From NCBI GenBank assembly GCA_038147175.1, contig JAYQTD010000002.1:62001-126000 (forward strand): DNA of 64,000 bases, given 5' to 3'. This document shows positions 1 through 8,656 of the stretch, piece by piece; positions within the stretch are counted from its first letter, which is position 1, and each line of letters begins with the position of its first letter. Made by a program: the position numbers and the translations under genes. The notes below the pieces were generated by a model. That model did no database searches and had not been told where the DNA came from. It saw nothing but the letters and a program-made list of their open reading frames with translations. Source of the DNA: Eutrophosalina marina. Lineage in GTDB: Bacteria; Bacteroidota; Bacteroidia; Flavobacteriales; Flavobacteriaceae.

Positions 1-1
1 A

Positions 2-1194
2 AATGATATATATCCTGTAAGTGCAGACTCTACGCTTCCATTCGAACAACATAGAGATATATTTTATCTAAGCGGCATCGATCAAGAGGAAAGTATTTTA
101 GTCTTATTTCCTGATTCGATAAACGAAAATTTTAAAGAAATTCTTTTTATCAGAGAAACTAATGATCATATTGTACACTGGGAAGGAGAGAAATTAACCA
201 AATCTGACGCTTTTGAAATTTCTGGAATTAAGAATGTTCATTGGCTTGGGGAATTTGATGAAATCTTAAGTAAAATATTAGAAGAAGCTGACCACGTTTA
301 TATTAATACTAACGAACATTACAGGCAAAATGTTGAAACTCAAACTAGAGAAGATCGTTTTATCGAAAAACTTAAAAATTTTGGTGGTTTAAGCTTCAAA
401 AAGAGTAATCCAATTCTACAATATCAGAGATCTGTCAAAGATGAAATTGAATTAAGTCTTATTAAAAAGCATGTGATATAACTAAAAAAGGATTTGAAAG
501 AGTCTTAGGATTTGTTAAGCCAGGAGTTTGGGAATATGAAATTGAAGCTGAATTCTCTCACGAATTTTTAAAAAATAGATCAAAAAAATTTGCTTACACG
601 CCCATAATAGCATCTGGAAAAAACTCCAATTATCTGCACTACATAAAAAACAACAAACAATGTCTTGACGGAGAAATTATCCTAATGGATGTGGGTGCAG
701 AATATGCGAATTATTCTAGTGATATGACACGAACTATCCCAGTCAATGGAAAATTTACTGAAAGACAAAAGACAGTTTATAATGCTGTTTTAAATGTGAA
801 AAATGAAGTTACAAAACTACTCAGGCCAGGTATCTTGTGGAGTGATTACCATAAAGAAGTTGGTAAAATCATGACTTCAGAACTTCTAAGAATTAAATTA
901 CTTGACAAATCAGATATCCAAAGTGAGAGTAAACAGAAACCTGCATATAAAAAATACTTTAGTCATGGCACATCTCATCATTTAGGCTTAGACACTCATG
1001 ATTATTGTGATTTAAAAATTCCTTTTGAAAAAAACAATGTATTAACAGTTGAACCAGGAATTTATATAATGGAAGAAGGTTTTGGAGTAAGACTTGAAGA
1101 TGATGTTGTAATAAACAGCTCAGGTGATCCAACCAATCTCATGGCTAATATTCCAATTGAAATTGAAGAAATTGAAAGCTTAATGAATAATTAA
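2..1194 (+). pseudogene. pepP: Xaa-Pro aminopeptidase (M24B), 5'-truncated, one frameshift
   Basis: Cytoplasmic metallo-aminopeptidase that removes the N-terminal residue from X-Pro peptides. The window edge cuts off the N-terminus. Reading from base 2 gives the creatinase-type N-terminal domain (SADSTLPFEQHRDIFYLSGI) up to a stop at 479-481. The frame then shifts and continues uninterrupted to 1194 with the pita-bread domain. Metal ligands are all visible: two Asp in DVGAEYANYSSDMTRT, His in HGTSHHLGLDTHD, Glu in TVEPGIYI and Glu in GVRLEDD. The break sits in the A-run at 464-468. Adding one A restores a KKACDITKKGF-like helix found in this family, so a homopolymer error is likely. The final stop overlaps the stop of thiL on the other strand. 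A second, secreted M24 protein lies at 56357-57670. Confidence 0.9.
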
Positions 1195-2225
1195 AAAGAC
1201 TTCCACCCCATTGAAGTAATTTGATTAGTCTTGCCATCTTTAGTAATTAAACTAATAGCACTTTCTTTAGTCATGTGCCCAATCACAGAAAAGTCAGGGT
1301 GATTTTCAACTTTTTCTAAATCTTTTGAGTCAATGGTAAATAATAGTTCATAATCCTCTCCTCCAGAAAGCGCAATTGTACTCGCCTCTAACTTGAATTC
1401 TTCACAAGTATCTAAAGATTCCTGAGCTATTGGAATTTTTTCTTCATAAATTCTACAACCTAATCCTGAGTTTTTGCACAAGTGTAAAATTTCTGATGAA
1501 AGACCATCACTAATGTCAATCATTGAGGTTGGTTTAATTTTATTTTCAGTGAAAAAATCAATCACATCGTTTCGTGCCTCTGGTTTAAGCTGACGCTCTA
1601 CTATATGTTTGTAATTAGAAAGATCTGGTTTACTGTTTGGATTAACTAAAAAAACTTGTTTCTCTCTTTCAAGAACTTGTAATCCTAAATAAGCACCACC
1701 TAAGGAGCCTGAAACAATTACTAAATCATTATGTTTTGATCCACCTCGAGTTACATATCCAGATTTTGCCGGTATACCAATGGCAGTTACAGATATAACC
1801 AATCCTTTTAAAGAAGATGTTGTATCTCCTCCAACCAAATCAACATTATATCTTTTGCAGGCTAATTTAATTCCAGAATAAAGTTCTTGTACTGATTCAA
1901 GTTTGAATCTATTTGAAACTGCTATAGAAACTGTTATCTGCTTTGTAATTCCATTCATTGCACATACATCAGAGATAGATGCAACCACTGACTTATATCC
2001 TAAATGTTTCAAAGGAAAATACGATAAATCAAAATGTACACCTTCAACCAACATATCAGTAGTTACTATTGATTTATCAGTTTTATAATCTAAAATTGCT
2101 GCATCATCACCAACTGATAATTCAGTAGTATCATTGATAATTTCAAAATCCTTTGTGATTAGGTCAATTAAGCCAAATTCTCCAATTTGATCTAGGTTGG
2201 TTAGTTTTTTTGAATTTTCTTCCAT
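1191..2225 (-). CDS. thiL: Thiamine-monophosphate kinase
   Basis: ATP-dependent phosphorylation of thiamine monophosphate to the cofactor thiamine diphosphate, in the cytoplasm. The 344 aa length is normal. Family motifs run in order: the N-terminal IGEFGLIDLI, the metal/nucleotide site VGDDAAIL, STVTTDMLVEGVHFDL-like segment, VGGDTTSS, and near the C-terminus the glycine-rich SGGEDYELLF. The ATG start is supported because the family begins close to the IGEFGLI segment. It is transcribed divergently from the suf operon and converges with pepP, with overlapping stop codons. No TPP-riboswitch-like leader was found in the 90 bp upstream. Confidence 0.95.
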   Translation of the reverse strand: MEENSKKLTNLDQIGEFGLIDLITKDFEIINDTTELSVGDDAAILDYKTDKSIVTTDMLVEGVHFDLSYFPLKHLGYKSVVASISDVCAMNGITKQITVSIAVSNRFKLESVQELYSGIKLACKRYNVDLVGGDTTSSLKGLVISVTAIGIPAKSGYVTRGGSKHNDLVIVSGSLGGAYLGLQVLEREKQVFLVNPNSKPDLSNYKHIVERQLKPEARNDVIDFFTENKIKPTSMIDISDGLSSEILHLCKNSGLGCRIYEEKIPIAQESLDTCEEFKLEASTIALSGGEDYELLFTIDSKDLEKVENHPDFSVIGHMTKESAISLITKDGKTNQITSMGWKSF

Positions 2226-2301
2226 ATAAATTCCTTGTTTTGGTACAATAATTGAATTTTAATGAAATTCAAATTTAGATTATAAATATTTATTAAAGGG
2301 T

Positions 2302-2309
2302 TATATTTG
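2302..2309 (+). promoter_or_regulatory. TAnnTTTG -7 box before sufA
   Basis: TATATTTG matches the Bacteroidota -7 consensus TAnnTTTG exactly. Only six bases separate it from the sufA ATG at 2316, so transcription would start at or next to the start codon, giving a leaderless or nearly leaderless mRNA. I saw no convincing -33 TTG at the usual distance. It is the likely main promoter of the suf operon. Confidence 0.6.
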
Positions 2310-2315
2310 CAGAAT

Positions 2316-2645
2316 ATGATAAAAGTCGCTGAAAAAGCTAAAGATGAAGTAACCAAATTAATGAAGCATGATGGATTTGATCCTAGTGCGCATTTTATTA
2401 GAGTTGGTGTCAAAAGTGGAGGATGCTCAGGACTTTCATATGAATTGAAATTTGATAGAAACTCATCTGGTGATGATAAGATTTTTGAAGATAACGGAAT
2501 TAAAATTGCAGTTGATAAAAAAAGCTTTCTATATCTAGTTGGTACAACACTAGATTACTCGGGAGGTCTAAATGGAAAAGGATTTGTTTTTATTAATCCC
2601 AATGCAAATAGAACTTGTGGTTGCGGTGAAAGTTTTGCATTATAG
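2316..2645 (+). CDS. sufA: Iron-sulfur cluster assembly A-type carrier (SufA/IscA/ErpA family)
   Basis: A-type carrier that receives or passes on Fe-S clusters during SUF assembly. About 109 aa, the family's usual size. The three conserved Cys are present: one in SGGCSGLSYEL in the middle and two in the C-terminal CGCGESF. An upstream in-frame TTG at 2307 lies inside the promoter box, so the ATG at 2316 is the better start. First gene of the suf operon, followed after 2 bp by sufB. Whether it acts as SufA or as an ErpA-like carrier cannot be told from sequence. Confidence 0.93.
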   Translation: MIKVAEKAKDEVTKLMKHDGFDPSAHFIRVGVKSGGCSGLSYELKFDRNSSGDDKIFEDNGIKIAVDKKSFLYLVGTTLDYSGGLNGKGFVFINPNANRTCGCGESFAL

Positions 2646-2647
2646 TT

Positions 2648-4093
2648 ATGGCTTATACAGAAGAAGAATTAAAAAAAGAACTTGAACAACAGGAGTACCA
2701 ATATGGTTTTACAACTGATATTGATGCTGAAACATTTCCTGTTGGATTAAACAAGGAGATTGTTAAGAAAATATCAGCTAAAAAGAATGAACCTAGCTGG
2801 ATGACTGAGTGGAGGTTAAGTGCTTTTGAAGCTTGGGAAAAAATGGAAGAGCCTGAGTGGCCAAATGTTAAGTATAAAAAGCCAGATTTTCAAAAGATTT
2901 CGTATTATTCAGCTCCAAAAACAAATCCAAAATATGAAAGTCTTGATGAGGTAGATCCTGAACTATTAAAAACTTTTGATAAACTAGGGATTTCTTTAGA
3001 AGAACAAAAAAAATTAGCTGGAGTTGCCGTTGATATTGTAATGGACTCTGTTTCCGTGGCAACTACATTTAAAGATACGTTAGCTGAGAAAGGAATTATT
3101 TTTTGCTCCATTTCTGAAGCAATTCAAAATCATCCTGAACTTGTAAAAAAATACTTAGGAACAGTAATTCCCCAAAAAGACAATTATTATGCTGCGCTTA
3201 ATTCAGCTGTGTTTTCAGATGGGTCATTTTGTTACATTCCAAAAGGTGTAAAATGCCCAATGGAACTTTCTACATATTTTAGAATTAATCAAGCTGGAAC
3301 TGGGCAATTTGAAAGAACCTTAGTTGTTGCTGATAAAGGAAGCTACGTTAGTTATCTTGAAGGTTGTACAGCTCCCTCAAGGGATGAAAATCAATTACAT
3401 GCTGCTGTTGTTGAATTAGTTGCTTTGGATGACGCTGAGATTAAATATTCCACTGTGCAAAACTGGTATCCTGGAAACAAACAAGGAAAAGGAGGAGTTT
3501 ACAACTTTGTTACAAAAAGAGGCTTATGTCATACAAATTCTAAGATTTCTTGGACGCAAGTTGAAACAGGTTCAGCAGTTACTTGGAAATATCCATCATG
3601 TATCCTGAAGGGGGATAATAGTATTGGGGAGTTCTATTCAATTGCTGTAACCAATAATTATCAGCAAGCAGATACAGGAACAAAAATGATTCACTTAGGA
3701 AAGAATACTAAAAGTACTATCATTTCTAAGGGTATTTCAGCAGGTAAATCACAAAATAGTTACAGAGGATTAGTTAGGATAGGAAATAATGCTGAAAATG
3801 CCAGAAACTTTTCCCAGTGCGATTCACTTTTAATGGGGAATAGTTGTGGAGCTCATACGTTTCCCTATATAGAAGCAAAAAATAAAACTGCTCAAATAGA
3901 ACATGAAGCAACAACTAGTAAAATTGGAGAAGATCAAATATTTTACTGTAATCAAAGAGGAATAGATACTGAAAAAGCCATTGCTTTAATTGTAAATGGT
4001 TTTAGTAAAGAGGTATTAAACAAATTACCAATGGAATTTGCTGTTGAAGCTCAAAAGCTTCTTGAAATTTCACTTGAAGGTTCTGTTGGATAA
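2648..4093 (+). CDS. sufB: Fe-S cluster scaffold subunit SufB
   Basis: Core scaffold subunit of the SufBC2D complex on which Fe-S clusters are built. The 481 aa length is typical. The beta-helix core carries the hallmark SYLEGCTAPSRDENQ around residue 235, whose Cys accepts sulfur from the cysteine desulfurase. The C-terminal SufB/SufD helical region follows (QRGIDTEKAIALIVNGF). Next comes sufC after a 9 bp gap. Confidence 0.97.
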   Translation: MAYTEEELKKELEQQEYQYGFTTDIDAETFPVGLNKEIVKKISAKKNEPSWMTEWRLSAFEAWEKMEEPEWPNVKYKKPDFQKISYYSAPKTNPKYESLDEVDPELLKTFDKLGISLEEQKKLAGVAVDIVMDSVSVATTFKDTLAEKGIIFCSISEAIQNHPELVKKYLGTVIPQKDNYYAALNSAVFSDGSFCYIPKGVKCPMELSTYFRINQAGTGQFERTLVVADKGSYVSYLEGCTAPSRDENQLHAAVVELVALDDAEIKYSTVQNWYPGNKQGKGGVYNFVTKRGLCHTNSKISWTQVETGSAVTWKYPSCILKGDNSIGEFYSIAVTNNYQQADTGTKMIHLGKNTKSTIISKGISAGKSQNSYRGLVRIGNNAENARNFSQCDSLLMGNSCGAHTFPYIEAKNKTAQIEHEATTSKIGEDQIFYCNQRGIDTEKAIALIVNGFSKEVLNKLPMEFAVEAQKLLEISLEGSVG

Positions 4094-4102
4094 ATTATTA
4101 TT

Positions 4103-4837
4103 ATGTTAAAAATTGAAAACTTACATGTCAGTGTTGATGGCAAAAAAATATTAAAAGGCATCAATCTGGAGGTTAAAAAAGGTGAAATTCATGCTATTAT
4201 GGGGCCTAATGGCTCTGGTAAAAGCACTTTATCTTCTGTTATTTCTGGGCATGAAGATTATGAAATTACCAAAGGTGATATTTATTTTAAAGATGAAAAT
4301 ATTGAAGATTTATCAGCAGATGAAAGAGCTCACAAAGGTATCTTCATGTCGTTTCAATATCCAGTAGAAATTCCTGGTGTTACAGTTACAAATTTTATTA
4401 AGACTGCAATAAATTCAAATTTAAAAGCAAGAGGTCTAGATGAAATGCCGGCTAATAAAATGCTTTCTAAAATCAGAGAAAAGGCAAACCTTCTTGAAAT
4501 TGATTCAAAGTTCTTGTCAAGATCATTAAATGAAGGTTTTTCAGGTGGTGAAAAGAAAAGAAATGAGATTTTTCAAATGGCTATGTTAGAACCATCACTG
4601 TCAATTTTAGATGAAACAGACTCAGGACTTGATATTGATGCACTGAGAATTGTAGCTAATGGAGTAAACAAACTAAGAACTGATGATAATGCTACAGTAA
4701 TTATTACTCACTACCAACGTCTACTAGACTATATTGTCCCTGATTATGTTCATGTTTTACAAGACGGAAAAATTGCAAAATCTGGAGATAAAAATTTAGC
4801 TCTAGAACTTGAAGAAAAAGGATACGACTGGATTTAA
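4103..4837 (+). CDS. sufC: Fe-S cluster assembly ATPase SufC
   Basis: Soluble ABC-type ATPase that drives conformational change of the SufB-SufD scaffold. 244 aa. Walker A GPNGSGKST lies near residue 34, the ABC signature is the SufC-specific SGGEKKRNEIFQMAM, Walker B runs into SILDETDSGLDIDAL, and the switch His is in IITHYQRLL. No membrane segments. Nine bases separate it from sufD. Confidence 0.97.
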   Translation: MLKIENLHVSVDGKKILKGINLEVKKGEIHAIMGPNGSGKSTLSSVISGHEDYEITKGDIYFKDENIEDLSADERAHKGIFMSFQYPVEIPGVTVTNFIKTAINSNLKARGLDEMPANKMLSKIREKANLLEIDSKFLSRSLNEGFSGGEKKRNEIFQMAMLEPSLSILDETDSGLDIDALRIVANGVNKLRTDDNATVIITHYQRLLDYIVPDYVHVLQDGKIAKSGDKNLALELEEKGYDWI

Positions 4838-4846
4838 ATTATAAAT

Positions 4847-6163
4847 ATGTCTCTAAAAGATAAATTAGTTTCATCATTTTTAGCATTTGAATTAGATGCT
4901 GATATAAATTCGTCTATTCATGAAATTAGATCAAAATCAATTAAAGATTTTGAGAAAATTGGCTTTCCAGACAGGAAACATGAAGATTGGAAATACACAC
5001 CAATAAAAAAAGTATTAAATGAAGATCTAAAAATATTTTCTAAAAGAAGACACCTTCTAGATTTTGACAAAGTAAAAGACTTTTTTATCAGTGGAATAGA
5101 GTCTTATAAAATCGTTTTTATTGACGGAATGTACGATCCTTTTTGGTCAGAAACTACACACGATGGTGTTGATATATGTATTTTATCTGCAATTCTGAAC
5201 AAGGATAAGTATTCAAAATTATTAGGTAAATATTTCAACAAACTAACTAATAAAAGTGACTCATTTAGTTTGTTAAATACATCTTTTTCTAAAGAAGGTG
5301 CATATGTCCATATTCCTAAAAATATTGAATTAGCTAAGCCAATTGAAATAGTCCATATCAATACAGGAAGTGATAATTCTTTAATGTTACAGCCTAGAAA
5401 CTTAATTATAGTTGAAAAAAGCTCGAAGGTTGAAATCATTGAAAGTCACTATTCAATTGAAAAAAACGGTGCATTAACCAATTCATTAACTGAAATATTT
5501 GTTGAAGAGAATGCATTTTTAGATTACTACAAAGTTCAAAATGATAACACTAGTAATTCCTTGATAGATAATACTTACATTCATCAAGAAAAAAATAGTG
5601 AGGCAAGCTGCCATACCTTTTCTTTTGGAAATAATATTACAAGAAACAACTTGAGTTTCTATCAAAATGGCAAAGGAATAAATTCAATACTTAATGGTGT
5701 CACAATATTAAATGAAAAACAGCTTACAGATCATCATACACTAGTTCATCATGCTAATCCGTCATGTACAAGTCACCAAGATTATAAAGGAATTTTTATA
5801 GGTGACTCCGTTGGAGTTTTTAATGGTCAAGTAATCGTAGATAAAATTGCTCAACAAATAAATGCGTTTCAGCAAAACAATAATATAATTATTGGCGATA
5901 AGGCAACTGTAAATACTAAGCCTCAGTTAGAAATTTTTGCTGACGATGTCAAATGTTCACACGGTTGTACAATAGGTCAATTAGACAAATCTGCCTTATT
6001 TTACTTACAAACTAGAGGCATACCTAAAAAGGAAGCTAAAGCACTATTAACTTATGCTTTTGCAAATAATGTTTTAGAAAGTGTTAAAATAAAACCTTTA
6101 AAAACAAAAATTAAAAAGATTATTGCTGGTAAACTAGGTGTTAATCTTGGATTTGAACTATAA
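4847..6163 (+). CDS. sufD: Fe-S cluster assembly protein SufD
   Basis: Partner of SufB in the SufBC2D scaffold. 438 aa. The N-terminal helical region contains the family's GFPDRKHEDWKYTPI segment, and the beta-helix core and C-terminal SufB/D domain (CSHGCTIGQLDKSALFYLQ) carry the conserved Cys and His. Its TAA stop shares an A with the sufS ATG, which suggests translational coupling. Confidence 0.95.
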   Translation: MSLKDKLVSSFLAFELDADINSSIHEIRSKSIKDFEKIGFPDRKHEDWKYTPIKKVLNEDLKIFSKRRHLLDFDKVKDFFISGIESYKIVFIDGMYDPFWSETTHDGVDICILSAILNKDKYSKLLGKYFNKLTNKSDSFSLLNTSFSKEGAYVHIPKNIELAKPIEIVHINTGSDNSLMLQPRNLIIVEKSSKVEIIESHYSIEKNGALTNSLTEIFVEENAFLDYYKVQNDNTSNSLIDNTYIHQEKNSEASCHTFSFGNNITRNNLSFYQNGKGINSILNGVTILNEKQLTDHHTLVHHANPSCTSHQDYKGIFIGDSVGVFNGQVIVDKIAQQINAFQQNNNIIIGDKATVNTKPQLEIFADDVKCSHGCTIGQLDKSALFYLQTRGIPKKEAKALLTYAFANNVLESVKIKPLKTKIKKIIAGKLGVNLGFEL

Positions 6164-7380
6164 TGAATTTTGATGTTGAAAATATTAGAAAAGATTTTCC
6201 TATTCTAAGTAAGAAAATCAACAATAAGCCTCTTATCTATTTTGATAATGCGGCAACATCTCAAACACCCACAAGTGTAATAAATTCAATTTCTAATTAT
6301 TATAACAATTACAACGCAAATATTCATAGAGGAGTACACTCATTAAGTGAAGAAGCAACACAAGATTTTGAATCTGCAAGAGCTAAAATTAAAGAGCATT
6401 TCAATGCAGGTGACACTAAAGAAATAATATTTACATCAGGAACAACTCATTCAATAAATATTGTAGCTAACGGTTATACCGATATTTTAAAAAGTGGTGA
6501 TGAAATTATAGTATCAGGTCTTGAGCATCATTCAAACATTGTCCCATGGCAAATGATGACAAAAAAGAATAATGCTAAACTAAAAGTTATCCCTTTAAAA
6601 GAAAATGGAGAATTAGATTTAAAAGTTTTTGAGAATTTAATTTCAGATAAAACTAAACTAGTATTTGTAAATCATGTTTCAAATGCGCTTGGCGTAATTA
6701 ATCCCATTGAAAAAATAATAGAAATTGCTCATAAAAATGGAGCCGTAGTTTTAATTGACGGCGCTCAAAGTTCCGCTCATTTTGACATTGATTTGCAAAA
6801 ACTTGATGTAGATTTTTTCACAGCATCAGCACACAAATTATGTGGACCAACAGGAATTGGTTTTTTATATGGAAAGAAGGAATTATTAGATCTAATTCCG
6901 CCGTACATGGGTGGTGGTGAAATGATTTCTGATGTTACATTTGAAAAAACTACTTATGCAGATTTACCCCACAAGTTTGAAGCTGGTACACCAAATATTT
7001 CAGGCGCAATTGCTTTTGGATATGCCCTAGATTATTTGAATAATATTGGTCTTGATAATATTAAAAAGTATGAAGACTATTTGCTAGAGTATGCAACAAA
7101 TAAGCTTAAGGAAATTGATGGAATGATAATTTATGGTGACACTCCTAACAAAACATCAGTTATATCATTTAACATTGAAGGTCTTCATGCGTATGATATA
7201 GGTTCTATTCTTGACAAATTTGGAATAGCAGTTAGAACCGGCCAACATTGTGCTCAACCAATTATGGATTATTTTAAAATATCAGGCACAGTTAGAGCTT
7301 CTTTCTCGTTTATAAATACTATTGAAGAAATTGATGAATTAATCAAGGCAATTACATTTGCAAAACAAATGTTAAGCTAA
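6163..7380 (+). CDS. sufS: Cysteine desulfurase SufS
   Basis: PLP enzyme that takes sulfur from L-cysteine and hands it to SufE. 405 aa, group II type. The PLP-binding Lys is in TASAHKLCGPTGIGFLYGK at about residue 225. The PLP-contacting SGLEHHSNIVPWQ and DGAQSSAHF segments precede it. The persulfide Cys is in RTGQHCAQPIM at about residue 363. Short lobe structure matches SufS, not IscS. Confidence 0.96.
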   Translation: MNFDVENIRKDFPILSKKINNKPLIYFDNAATSQTPTSVINSISNYYNNYNANIHRGVHSLSEEATQDFESARAKIKEHFNAGDTKEIIFTSGTTHSINIVANGYTDILKSGDEIIVSGLEHHSNIVPWQMMTKKNNAKLKVIPLKENGELDLKVFENLISDKTKLVFVNHVSNALGVINPIEKIIEIAHKNGAVVLIDGAQSSAHFDIDLQKLDVDFFTASAHKLCGPTGIGFLYGKKELLDLIPPYMGGGEMISDVTFEKTTYADLPHKFEAGTPNISGAIAFGYALDYLNNIGLDNIKKYEDYLLEYATNKLKEIDGMIIYGDTPNKTSVISFNIEGLHAYDIGSILDKFGIAVRTGQHCAQPIMDYFKISGTVRASFSFINTIEEIDELIKAITFAKQMLS

Positions 7381-7384
7381 TTCG

Positions 7385-7392
7385 TATCTTTG
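7385..7392 (+). promoter_or_regulatory. TAnnTTTG -7 box before sufE
   Basis: TATCTTTG matches TAnnTTTG and lies six bases upstream of the ATG at 7399, the same geometry as the sufA box. A TTTG at 7357-7360 is a possible -33 element, though 24 bases is slightly long for the spacer. It suggests an internal promoter for sufE and the genes after it, with a leaderless start. Confidence 0.45.
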
Positions 7393-7398
7393 ATTATC

Positions 7399-7818
7399 AT
7401 GACAATTTCAGAGAAAGGACAAAGTTTAGTTGAAGATTTTTCTTTTATGGAAGATTGGACTGAGAAATATCAATATTTGATTGATTTATCTAAAAATCTT
7501 GCCCCAATGGATACTAAATTTAAAGTCGAAGATAATTTAATTAAAGGTTGTCAAAGTAAAGTTTGGCTTAAGGCAAGCTTTGAAAATGAATTAATAAATT
7601 TTCAGGCTGATAGTGATGCAATAATTAGTAAAGGAATAGTAGCAATTTTACTAAGTGTCTTAAATGATAGAAAACCTAATGAAATTTTAAATGCTGATTT
7701 GAGTTTTATTGATCAAATTGGACTAAAAGAGCATTTGTCTCCTAACAGAGCTAACGGTCTATCATCTATGTTAAAACAAATTAAATTTTATGCATTAGCA
7801 TACAGTAAATTAAATTAA
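7399..7818 (+). CDS. sufE: Sulfur acceptor SufE
   Basis: Accepts sulfane sulfur from SufS and delivers it to SufB. About 139 aa. The active-site Cys is in LIKGCQSKVWLKA, the family hallmark; the RANGLSSML helix near the C-terminus is also conserved. An in-frame TTG at 7390 falls in the promoter box, so ATG 7399 is preferred. It lies 18 bases after sufS. Confidence 0.95.
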   Translation: MTISEKGQSLVEDFSFMEDWTEKYQYLIDLSKNLAPMDTKFKVEDNLIKGCQSKVWLKASFENELINFQADSDAIISKGIVAILLSVLNDRKPNEILNADLSFIDQIGLKEHLSPNRANGLSSMLKQIKFYALAYSKLN

Positions 7819-7820
7819 TT

Positions 7821-8147
7821 ATGGGAAAAAATATGATAGATCCAAAAGAGCTTGGAGAAACTGTAGTTAAAGTACTTAAAACAATCTATGACCCCGAAAT
7901 CCCTGTGGATATTTATGAACTTGGACTAATATATGACGTATTCTTAAATGAAGATAACGATGTCAAAATTTTGATGACATTAACAACTCCTAATTGTCCA
8001 GTTGCTGAAAGTCTTCCACAAGAAGTTAAGGATAAAGTTGCATCAATTGAAGGAGTTAAGAGCGCTGAAGTAGAAATGACATTTGACCCGCCTTGGTCAA
8101 GGGATTTAATGAGTGAAGAAGCTAAACTTGAGCTAGGGTTTCTGTAA
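7821..8147 (+). CDS. sufT: MIP18/DUF59 Fe-S assembly factor (SufT-like)
   Basis: DUF59 (MIP18) domain protein, 108 aa, of the kind that follows sufE in Bacteroidota suf operons and helps Fe-S maturation. Family motifs are DPEIPVDIYELGLIYDV near the N-terminus and LTTPNCPVAESLP in the centre, with the conserved Cys. The start could be ATG 7821 or ATG 7833. The stop overlaps the next start (TAATG). Confidence 0.9.
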   Translation: MGKNMIDPKELGETVVKVLKTIYDPEIPVDIYELGLIYDVFLNEDNDVKILMTLTTPNCPVAESLPQEVKDKVASIEGVKSAEVEMTFDPPWSRDLMSEEAKLELGFL

Positions 8148-8656
8148 TGTCTTATGAAATAAAAAATAGGGTTGCTGAAAGTTCATTAGTTACAATTGAT
8201 TTTGACGAATTCATAAATCAAAAAAAAATAATTGTTTTTGATTTAAAAATGTGGCTAAAGGACGAGCTTATTCTAATTGAAAAGGACTTTCGAAATAGCG
8301 TCAATAATCATAATTGGAAAGACTATAATGAACATTTAGTCCTAATACAATGCTCAAATAATGCTATTATTCCACATTGGGCTTACCTTTTAATTTCATC
8401 TAAACTGAAGGCAAATGGAATAAAAAACTTCATAGGATCTGAAGAAGATTACAATAATTATAGTATTATAAATTCCATACACAATATTGATTTAAATGAG
8501 TTTAAAGAAAAATCTGTTATTGTAAAGGGATGCTCCAATTATGCCAATAAAAATTATTACTATTCTTTAATTGTAGATAAAATTCAAAACGAAGTAAAGT
8601 CCCTTATGTTTGGTGAAGCATGCTCATCTGTTCCAATATATAAAAGGAAAAAATGA
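8147..8656 (+). CDS. DUF2480 family protein
   Basis: Uncharacterised conserved protein of Bacteroidota, 169 aa. The NRVAESSLVTIDFDEF start and the FDLKMWLKDELILIEKDFR segment are what I recognise as DUF2480. No signal peptide or membrane segment. Two Cys lie in IQCSNNA and VKGCSNY and a third near the C-terminus (GEACSS). Overlaps both neighbours by a few bases, so it is co-translated with the suf genes and a role in Fe-S biogenesis is a reasonable guess, but nothing in the sequence proves it. Confidence 0.85.
   Translation: MSYEIKNRVAESSLVTIDFDEFINQKKIIVFDLKMWLKDELILIEKDFRNSVNNHNWKDYNEHLVLIQCSNNAIIPHWAYLLISSKLKANGIKNFIGSEEDYNNYSIINSIHNIDLNEFKEKSVIVKGCSNYANKNYYYSLIVDKIQNEVKSLMFGEACSSVPIYKRKK

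Noticed and set aside
1903..2088. Small plus-strand ORF inside thiL, and other ORFs of 60-110 codons on the opposite strand or other frames of long genes
   Set aside because: They mirror strongly conserved genes, have no promoter or coding character of their own and match no family.
2307..2315. TTG start extending sufA, and likewise TTG 7390 for sufE
   Set aside because: Both TTG codons lie inside the TAnnTTTG promoter boxes, and an ATG nine bases later gives the normal family N-terminus.
2226..2315. TPP riboswitch upstream of thiL
   Set aside because: The intergenic region is under 100 bp, very AT-rich and has none of the conserved THI-box sequence.
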